Of a stretch of 64,000 nt of DNA, positions 57,706 through 64,000 are shown in pieces. The notes beneath the pieces were generated by a model. That model searched no databases. It was not told where the DNA came from and worked only from the letters and a program-made list of their open reading frames with translations. The stretch comes from Leishmania donovani. Taxonomy: Eukaryota; Euglenozoa; Kinetoplastea; Trypanosomatida; Trypanosomatidae. A program made the translations under genes and the position numbers. The stretch spans positions 2,322,259 through 2,386,258 of the forward strand of contig NC_018263.1 in assembly GCF_000227135.1 (NCBI RefSeq), written 5' to 3'. Position 1 is the first letter of the stretch. The number at the start of each line of letters is the position of its first letter.

Positions 57706-58237
57706 TCCCTTCGACTTCTCGGGCATGGATCTTCGCCTCATGATGCGCACACGCACGAAATCTTCACCATACACTCCACTAGCTCGTCCAACTCCATCTT
57801 TCATGTGATTCGATGGCCGTATGCGCTGCTGCAGCGGTTGAGCTGTAGAAACACAACGCAGCGAGGAGAAGTACTAGGGGAGGCAATTGGTGAAGAACAG
57901 CCGGCGCCAGCGATGAGGGTGAGTGTGAAGATCTTCTTACGGCAAGCACGAAGTAGAGGGCGGTGCGCCAGTTCTCTCACAGGTCCATAATCAGCAAAAT
58001 CGTAGAAAACGGATACTCGTTTCTTTGTTTGGCTGTCTGCCTGCTTGTGGTGCGTTGCTGCGGATGATTCTGTAGCGTCTACGGCAATGTCGCTGCATGT
58101 GCCTGTGTGGCGCAGCACACGCATCAAAGACAGCAACAGCTCCAGCTACAACGATCCACAAGCGCGCGGATGCGGTGGAAACGCAGGTGAGATGCTCAGC
58201 AAGAAGAGGAACGACTGCATTCGTTCGTGGATCAGAT

Positions 58238-58257
58238 GCGCCAACACACGTTGGCGC
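58238..58257 (-). other. Short perfect hairpin in the SelK 3' flank
   Basis: GCGCCAA and TTGGCGC pair perfectly around a 6-nt loop. No T tail follows, and trypanosomatid genes do not use such terminators, so a role is unknown. Confidence 0.6.
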
Positions 58258-58792
58258 CGTCTTTTTCTCGGCCCCCTCTTTCTTTCGCCTCGGCGAATAT
58301 CCTCCCTCACTCGTCCTCATGACAGCGCTGCTGCTCTTCTTCTTGTGATAGACACGGCGACACACACACACACAGAAGCGGGCAAGCAGGCGCCGTCTGT
58401 CTCTCTCTCTCGATCTCTCGGCCTCCTCTATCCGCACAGCACATGGCGGACAGAGACGGACCAGCAGGAGGACAGATAACGCAGAAGAACAACAGCGCAG
58501 AAAGCCGAGCATGAGGAGGGTGGAGAAAGAAAAGAGCGCAGCGACACTCGTGACTTGAAAAATACGACGGCACACACGCGAACTCACAAACGGACAGTCC
58601 CCTTTCTCACGTGAGCCCGTAACACATGAAAAACGTACGAGAGAGCAGAAAAGGAGGCTGCATGCACGGCAGAAACGCCGCGGTGCCTAGGTAGCGACCC
58701 AGGGTATGCCCAAGTCAACGGCCAAGCTCTTTGCCCTGCGTGCACTCGATATGCCAGGTACGTCCACTGTGTTGCGTTCAACTCTCACCTGC

Positions 58793-59155
58793 CTACCTCC
58801 CTCAGCCAGAGGCGCATCCACCGGAGATCGGTGCCTTGGGCAGTGTATGCACGTTGCCGCCGCGGCGGTTGACAGCGGCAGCCCAGCCGCTATTCCCCCC
58901 GCCGCCCAGCGCCTGGCCGCCGCCACCGCGGCGGTTCAGCATCGCTCGCAACGAGCCCAGTATGCCGCCCCCGTCGGCTGCCGCATTCGCCGCACGAGGC
59001 GCAGGGTGTTGATGCTCCTCTACGACCTGTGCCATTGGCTCGGTCGTGAAGAGCGTTTGTGCAAAGAGAGAGAGCGCCGTCCAGAGCGCGAGGAGGAAGC
59101 CCCGCACCGTGAAGGGCTTCTTCTCCACGACACGGCCATTGTGAATGTACGCCAT
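58793..59155 (-). CDS. SelK: Selenoprotein K with in-frame UGA (Sec) codon
   Basis: A simple frame runs 117 codons from the ATG at 59155 to a TGA at 58804-58802. Reading that UGA as selenocysteine adds Gly and Arg and then a TAG at 58795-58793, so the protein ends Sec-Gly-Arg. Animal SelK ends in the same three residues. The N-terminus MAYIHNGRVVEKK matches the SelK MVYI.NG.V start; one membrane span lies at about 20-38 (FLLALWTALSLFAQTLF); the rest is Gly/Arg-rich, basic and disordered, as in SelK. Established: SelK is a single-span ER membrane protein tied to Derlin/p97 ER-associated degradation, and trypanosomatids encode SelK, SelT and SelTryp. Recoding needs a SECIS in the 3' UTR (see 57628-57705). 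Alternative: UGA acts as a stop, giving a three-residue-shorter protein. Confidence 0.88.
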
Positions 59156-59879
59156 CTATGATTCGGGCACAGCATATGCGGCACGAATGCCAGGTGCACA
59201 TGCACGTCCACACACCGTGTGGAGAAGGAGCTCGCGACGGAAGCGAGAAGGCCAGATGGCGGCATGCGGGGCAGATGCACGCGAAAACACAGAAAAAGAC
59301 GACGCGCAGGCGAGGGAAAGCAGATGTAGTCGGATGAAAAGGAGGCAGTGAAGAAAGGACACACCCACGTATCGCGCAGATAGGTCGTGGGAAGCAAGAG
59401 GCAGCGACAGGGGAGGAGAGAAGCTCCACAACTCTGGCAGCGCCGCAGAGTGGCAGCTACTACAGCTGTGTCGCCTATCGGTGTGGGTTCTGGGATGGCG
59501 ATTTCTGTGAAAGGGCGAGAGGGAGGCCGGCCAAAGACGCGTTCACCTCAGGCGTCGGCTACACCACAACAACGAAAGACAAAAAAAAGGAGCGCTGCTA
59601 GCATGATCAGCACACACGCGCGGCACAATCGCGTCTCATGAGCTCATCCCTTTTTTCTTTTCGTTTTTTTTTTCCGCTGTTGTGTTTGTGGCAAATTGCA
59701 GCTCGTCCCTTCTTCTTCTGGTTACTCGTGAGTTGTTACTAAAAGCGGGCGGAGGGAGCACTTGTAGCGGAAGTGTAAGTCACTCGTCACAGCCGAGAGA
59801 AGACGCAGTTGTCGCGAACGCCAGCACATACCTGTGTCATGCATGGGTGGCTGAAGAACTGTTCGGCACCCGCATTGCC
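59156..59879. other. Intergenic spacer
   Basis: 5' UTR of SelK and 3' UTR of CTU1; T runs on plus near 59650-59675. No supported gene. Confidence 0.6.
59231..59263 (-). promoter_or_regulatory. Candidate pyrimidine tract/AG acceptor for SelK
   Basis: Moderately CT-rich minus-strand tract then AG at 59232-59231, 75 nt before the ATG at 59155. Two out-of-frame ATGs lie in the leader. A stronger tract at 59280-59365 may feed the same site. Confidence 0.4.
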
Positions 59880-60848
59880 TCACACCGTTGTTCGTGTTAG
59901 TGCTGCGCAGGGGTCACCGCGCGCCAGCGACTCCAACAGCACACAAGCGCGGCAGAGGCGCTGGCTCGTCAGGTAACTGCACTTCTCGCAGGGCTTTGGC
60001 ACACTCGCCGGCACCGCCTCCTGCTCCTGCACCTTCAGGTGCTCGCCGCTGTAGACAGTGTCCGCGATGCTGCGGGGCCGCAGAGCCTCCAAATCCTTCA
60101 CTAGTGTGCGGGCAGTGCCTCGAAAAGCCTCTTTAGCATATGTGCACTCGGTGGTGAAGTAGTCCAGCTTCTTGAAGTGCGCGTAGAGCACGATCTCTTT
60201 CTCGTATGCGTACTTGAGTGGCTTCACTCGTGGTAGAATACCCTCGCCGGCGCTCACGGCACTCGTGCAGCGTGACAGCCGCGGCGCATCGGCGCGGAGG
60301 AGATTCATGAGAATGGTTTCTGCCATGTCATCGGCGTTGTGGCCTGTCGCGATCTTGTCTGCCTTGACCAGCACTGCCCCCTTTTCCAGGGCCTGGCGGC
60401 GAAACACGCCGCAGAAGGTGCAGTTGTTGCGCAGTCCGACGACACGCACAATATCGTCCATCGTCCAGCCAAAGATGTCGCGGTACGATAGGATGTGAAG
60501 AGGGAGGCCGTAGCACGCGGAGTTGCGCTTCACCGTTTCAAGGCTATCGTCACGGTAGCCAGCGATGCCTTCATCGACGCTAACAAGCTCTATGCGAATG
60601 CCGTAGTTGTGTCGTTTGCTGAGCGTGTCGAGCAGATGAATGAGGACGGTGCTGTCCTTGCCGCCGCTCGCTCCGCAGGCGACCACGTCGCCAGGGGCAA
60701 AGAGGCGCTCCGCTTGAATGGTGTCGTGAATCTCACCCTCGAAGAGGGCGAAAAAGCACTCACGACACAGCAACTGCCCGTTGCGCGGCCGCTTCACTGC
60801 TGCCCGCTCCGCGCCGCACTTGGCGCACAGAAACTTGGGTGGTGGCAT
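59880..60848 (-). CDS. CTU1: Cytosolic tRNA 2-thiolation protein CTU1/NCS6
   Basis: 322 residues from the ATG at 60848 (the codon before is GTG). N-terminal zinc ribbon Cys8, Cys11, Cys28, Cys31; PP-loop motif SGGKDS at 61-66, which adenylates the target uridine; LVSVDEGIAGYRD at 89-101; NNCTFCGVFRRQAL with Cys143 and Cys146; TGHNADDMAET at 168-178; and a C-terminal zinc site Cys287, Cys290, Cys299, Cys302. The set and the length are those of NCS6/CTU1 rather than the mitochondrial MnmA/MTU1. Established: CTU1 with CTU2/NCS2 and the Urm1 sulfur relay thiolates U34 of Lys, Glu and Gln tRNAs in the cytosol. All motifs are intact, so it should be active. Confidence 0.95.
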   Translation of the reverse strand: MPPPKFLCAKCGAERAAVKRPRNGQLLCRECFFALFEGEIHDTIQAERLFAPGDVVACGASGGKDSTVLIHLLDTLSKRHNYGIRIELVSVDEGIAGYRDDSLETVKRNSACYGLPLHILSYRDIFGWTMDDIVRVVGLRNNCTFCGVFRRQALEKGAVLVKADKIATGHNADDMAETILMNLLRADAPRLSRCTSAVSAGEGILPRVKPLKYAYEKEIVLYAHFKKLDYFTTECTYAKEAFRGTARTLVKDLEALRPRSIADTVYSGEHLKVQEQEAVPASVPKPCEKCSYLTSQRLCRACVLLESLARGDPCAALTRTTV

Positions 60849-61412
60849 CACCGCGCGACGCCGCTGAGCTGGCGCAGCGTGTGAGAGAATCGAATGCAGC
60901 AGCGCAGCTCTACAGATGGGAAAACCCTCTTGCGCTCCTCAAGAGAAACGCCAGAGGTCGGCACTTCAGAGCGTGGGCTGAGGCACATCGCGCAAAGCCC
61001 GAGACGTTTGCGCGTGCACATATGTGCGCGTCGGTGGGAGGACAGTTAAGAGACAGAGTCACCGAAACGGGCGTGCGATGACCGTGTCAGGAAAAGAACG
61101 AAAAGTGGTGAAGAGAGAGTAAGAAAGTCATGGACGAGGGCAATAAACCAGAGGCGCAAGTGAGGGGCCACAGCTGAAACCGACAGAGCAGCAAGCCGAG
61201 CAACGCGAGGTCCCAGGTCTCCCAACGCTGCTTCCGGTTTCGCCAGAGACATTGATCCTGTGTCTGTTGTGCATGTCTGTGATTCGTTTGTTGCGGATAA
61301 GTACGTCTCCACATCGTATGTCGAAGCGCCCAGCCCAGCGCTGCTGGAGGGGCAGCCCGTGCGTGCGAAAGCGCGGCATCCTGGCGGCAAGGCGAGGTAT
61401 GCCCCGCCCCCG
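60849..61412. other. Intergenic spacer
   Basis: 5' UTR of CTU1 and 3' UTR of the zinc-finger gene. Several weak minus-strand pyrimidine tracts before CTU1; I cannot choose one acceptor. No supported gene. Confidence 0.55.
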
Positions 61413-63275
61413 TCACTGCTGCCTCCATGCCAAGTGGCGCACGACCACAGTGGGTTTCTTGCGCAGCATTGCAACCACTCGGTCCTCCATGGACTCACGT
61501 TGCTGCTGTTGCTGCTGCTGCTGCATATCCATCGTATAGGAAGGACCGCGAGCAGCTGTCGCTGAAGGCCCTGCCGCCGCAGAGGCAAAGCCCAAGGCGC
61601 AGGCGGACGAAGGCGCAGACGGGCGCGTGAACCCGTTCGCAAACGCTGAGACAGACGCTTGCGCAGGAAGTAGCGGATCGTCCTTGCGCGCAAGCAACGA
61701 TGCGGACACCAACGAAGGCGCCGCGACATCCGCCTGAACAAAGGAGGCAATATCAGAGTAGTAGGCGCTCTCCTCAGTCTGCCGTGATGCCGCTAGGATC
61801 TTAGCCGGCAATCGGCCGTTGTTGTGCAGGTGCTGATGTATATCGGACACGATATCCCAGAGAGCGGCGACACTCTCCTGCATCGCCGCCTGCTGTCGCC
61901 GCCACTGAGCGGTGTGCTTCTGAAGCGCAGCCTCCATTTCCGCCCGTTGGCTCATCGAGCGCTGGACCATTTCGTTGTAGGCGCCGTGTTGAACGGTGAC
62001 CTGCCGCTGCAAGTCCCCGTGGGCTCGTAGAAGGGCCGAGAGCTGCCCCTGTTGCAGTCGCACGAGGCGCTGCATTTGCGACAGCGACGTTTTCAATTGC
62101 GTCATGGCCGTCGATGCTGATCTTAGCGACGATGCCGCATAGATGTTACCGGTTGCCTGCTGAGTGTCGCCAACAGCGTCGCTGTCGTGTAGTCTCATCG
62201 ACGGTACGCACGAGTCGCTCTCAGCAGTCTTCTGAGCTGGACAAGAGGATCCTTTGCTCCCGCGCAGGCGAATCGCGAAGCTGCTCAGCTGCGGCGTTGG
62301 GCGCTTCGACGAAGTTACAGACGAAACAGCCGAGGCTGCCGACGACACGGCTATGGGGGTCTCGTAAGCGCGTCTTGTGCTCATCGCAGTGGGTGCAGCA
62401 GAGTGCGCGCTGCTGAGCTCAGCAATCGTGCTCGGCAGTGCCGAGTCATCCGCTGCAGCGGACGCACCATCCAGCGTGTCTGTGTGCGCACCGGGTGGAG
62501 CTGCACGGACAGAGTTAGCGGAATGGCGATGAAGCGATTCCGTCTCCCTTGCAGTACCACACAATCGACTGTGCGCCGCTCCACGGTGGCTGCTCGCAGC
62601 GGCGCTGGCAATGTGCTCTGTCGTGCTGCGCGGCTTGCTGGACGTGGCCCTAGCAACTGCAGCGGAGGAAGCAGTAAGCGGTTCTGTTGATTGGGGCCGC
62701 CGGTAAGACCGCACGCCGGGCGCTGAATGCAACCCTACACCTACGACCCTCGACGGCACACCGGTTTCCCGGCTGCTGCTTCGTAAGTTGACTTGAATCG
62801 ACGGTGGCAGCGGCAGCGGCGTAGTCGGCAGTGAAGTCGCGCCCCCAGAAACGTTCGAGTTGGCCACTGAGGACGGAGAAGGGCGCCTTTGCGGCTTGGC
62901 GGCGGCGTGCTCCCGCGAAGGCACAGATGCACGGAAGTCGGATGTCACAACGTCGACCGCGAGAGAGGATGAAGAGTACATAAGCTGCTGCGTCATGGCA
63001 ACATCCTCCCCCACTGGGGAGGCGCTGGAGCAATTTCTACCGCCGTCGCTAGTGCTGCGGCTCTGGCGACTGAGACAGCTCAAGTTATTCAGCCGATGGT
63101 AATAGTCCAGCCCAGATGCGGGCTTCTCAGCTGCTGTTGGCACCGGGTACTTCGCCGGGGAGCTTTGCTGAGGCGTGGTGAGGGGTGCGGGCTCCCCACA
63201 ACAATCGAGGTGCGCCTTCATCGCCTCAAAACGCATCCCCTGGCCGCAGTGCGGGCACACGGTCCGGGTGCTCAT
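61413..63275 (-). CDS. C2HC zinc-finger and coiled-coil protein of unknown function
   Basis: 620 residues from the ATG at 63275; 35 upstream codons are open from a GTG. The N-terminus carries CPHCGQGMRFEAMKAHLDCC (about 7-26), a CxxC...H...C zinc finger of the ZC2HC type. Residues 30-375 are Ser/Ala/Thr-rich and disordered. Residues of about 381-488 form a coiled coil (MTQLKTSLSQMQRLVRLQQG, then QRAEMEAALQKHTAQWRRQQ). Another disordered stretch follows, then eight consecutive Gln at 585-592 and a basic end (RVVAMLRKKPTVVVRHLAWRQQ in part). No membrane span. Small C2HC fingers joined to coiled coils are frequent in flagellar and cytoskeletal proteins, so that is a possible setting, but I do not recognise an orthologue. 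Confidence 0.8.
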   Translation of the reverse strand: MSTRTVCPHCGQGMRFEAMKAHLDCCGEPAPLTTPQQSSPAKYPVPTAAEKPASGLDYYHRLNNLSCLSRQSRSTSDGGRNCSSASPVGEDVAMTQQLMYSSSSLAVDVVTSDFRASVPSREHAAAKPQRRPSPSSVANSNVSGGATSLPTTPLPLPPSIQVNLRSSSRETGVPSRVVGVGLHSAPGVRSYRRPQSTEPLTASSAAVARATSSKPRSTTEHIASAAASSHRGAAHSRLCGTARETESLHRHSANSVRAAPPGAHTDTLDGASAAADDSALPSTIAELSSAHSAAPTAMSTRRAYETPIAVSSAASAVSSVTSSKRPTPQLSSFAIRLRGSKGSSCPAQKTAESDSCVPSMRLHDSDAVGDTQQATGNIYAASSLRSASTAMTQLKTSLSQMQRLVRLQQGQLSALLRAHGDLQRQVTVQHGAYNEMVQRSMSQRAEMEAALQKHTAQWRRQQAAMQESVAALWDIVSDIHQHLHNNGRLPAKILAASRQTEESAYYSDIASFVQADVAAPSLVSASLLARKDDPLLPAQASVSAFANGFTRPSAPSSACALGFASAAAGPSATAARGPSYTMDMQQQQQQQQRESMEDRVVAMLRKKPTVVVRHLAWRQQ

Positions 63276-64000
63276 GGAACTACTTGCTAGTTTGCTGACT
63301 AACGCATGCCTATCGGTGTGACCATGTACGTGTGTAGGCCGCGCGGACTTGCTGGCCGAGGCGAAAAAGGGGGAGCGCACGTTTGAGGCAAAGGAGCAAC
63401 CGCCCCCGATCCCGAGATCTCACTGAATGTCTATATCCGTGGGCGCCGCCAGTGGGTGAGCTGCAGGGGGGCGGGGGCGTCGCCGTCAAGACGAATGGGG
63501 ATCGAGGTGATAGCGGCAGTGGCCATTGAAAGTACGTCGGAAAGGAACAGCGACAAAAAAAAAACAAAACGCGTCATGAAAGCCATTAAAGCTCCCGACG
63601 CGCGTAGCCACGGCAGAAGGCGGGGGGGGAGGGTGGAAACAAGGCACCAGGCCCAAAGTTCGGCGTTATCTGCTGTGGGTGCGCGCCTGCGCCGTGCGGC
63701 CACGCAAGCTGAGACGCACACACAAGCACGGACATTCCGGGGTGTCGGCAACGGTCTTCTTCATTTACACTCCCAGCTGTCCCCGTGTCGGCTTGTTTCT
63801 GTTTTCATTCTTTGCCTCCCTCTTGCGAGCCACCAGTACTCGGGGACAGGCATGCGACTGCTGCCCATCTCATAGCGGCTCATGCCTCTCCCCTAACATG
63901 TAGAGCCTTTGTGCCATAAAAACTCCTGTAAGCGTGTGTTCCCTATGAGCGTGGTGCGCCTCCGCGCATTAGCGGTGAGCGGTGGTCGGGCGCTTCGGTG
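63276..64000. other. 5' UTR of the zinc-finger gene and flank to the window edge
   Basis: No supported gene. A minus-strand frame is open from the right edge for about 34 codons to a TAG near 63899, too short to judge; this may be the 3' flank of the next gene outside the window. Confidence 0.5.
63352..63378 (-). promoter_or_regulatory. Candidate polypyrimidine tract/AG acceptor for the zinc-finger gene
   Basis: T/C-rich minus-strand tract (63361-63378) followed by AG at 63353-63352, 76 nt before the ATG at 63275. Confidence 0.5.

Larger units (their letters stand above)
56508..58792. other. Intergenic: 3' UTR of selenoprotein K and 5' UTR of centrin
   Basis: 2.3 kb. Holds a tentative SECIS-like element at 57628-57705, a 7-bp hairpin at 58238-58257, (AT)n at 57441-57454, and C/G and A runs near 57200, 57390 and 57505. 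No supported second gene. Confidence 0.55.

Noticed and set aside
1..64000. tRNA, rRNA, snoRNA, CRISPR, insertion-sequence or phage signals
   Set aside because: No T-loop/acceptor pairing, no regular direct-repeat arrays with spacers and no transposase motifs seen by eye on either strand; small RNAs could still be missed.

Overview
The window reads as nuclear DNA of a trypanosomatid, most probably Leishmania or a close relative. It is GC-rich. All twenty genes I can support are intronless and lie on the minus strand, as expected of one polycistronic transcription unit read from right to left. Intergenic gaps run from about 0.55 to 3.3 kb, are full of (TG)n/(CA)n and poly-purine tracts, and usually hold a minus-strand polypyrimidine tract followed by an AG shortly before a start codon: the trans-splicing (spliced-leader) signature. 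Many open frames extend 5' through such tracts, so I chose starts downstream of the likely splice acceptor. I found no tRNA, rRNA, CRISPR, insertion sequence or intact retroelement.

Layout in order of transcription (right to left): a C2HC zinc-finger/coiled-coil protein (63.3-61.4 kb); the tRNA wobble-uridine thiolation enzyme CTU1/NCS6 (60.8-59.9); selenoprotein K with an in-frame UGA (59.2-58.8); a centrin (56.5-56.0); the CCR4-NOT subunit NOT10 (54.3-52.7); an ABC1/ADCK2-type atypical kinase (49.3-47.7); two tandem TBC Rab-GAPs (44.9-43.7 and 42.3-40.6); a small unrecognised 146-residue protein (39.6-39.1); an eIF4G-type MIF4G protein, probably EIF4G4 (37.7-35.4); a 331-residue probable mitochondrial protein (33.9-32.9); Golgi tether subunit COG2 (31.7-28.8); a 2336-residue AK9-like adenylate-kinase-fold protein (27.7-20.7); an OTU1/YOD1-like deubiquitinase (19.6-18.8); two coiled-coil proteins with BBOF1/CFAP157-like and FBF1-like features (17.7-15.7 and 14.2-11.2); a 657-residue protein of unknown function; an RRM/CCCH/WW RNA-binding protein (7.7-5.9); a multi-spanning TMEM185-like membrane protein (4.4-2.5); and the N-terminal part of a glycerophosphodiester phosphodiesterase that runs off the left edge.

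Functional themes are flagellum or basal body (centrin, AK9-like, BBOF1-like, FBF1-like), translation and mRNA fate (eIF4G, NOT10, CTU1, the RRM/CCCH/WW protein) and membrane traffic (two Rab-GAPs, COG2). Genes in a trypanosomatid unit are not a functional operon, so these groupings are only suggestive. The run eIF4G, TBC, TBC, ADCK, NOT10, centrin agrees with my unverified memory of L. major chromosome 36.

The strongest non-routine observations are the selenoprotein K gene, where reading through UGA restores the family's terminal Sec-Gly-Arg before a TAG, with a tentative SECIS candidate about 1.1 kb downstream; a 64-bp, 84% identical inverted repeat at 46.1 kb in a gene-free gap; the alternating intact and degenerate P-loop modules of the AK9-like giant; and a small gene at 39.1-39.6 kb supported by its own splice signal.
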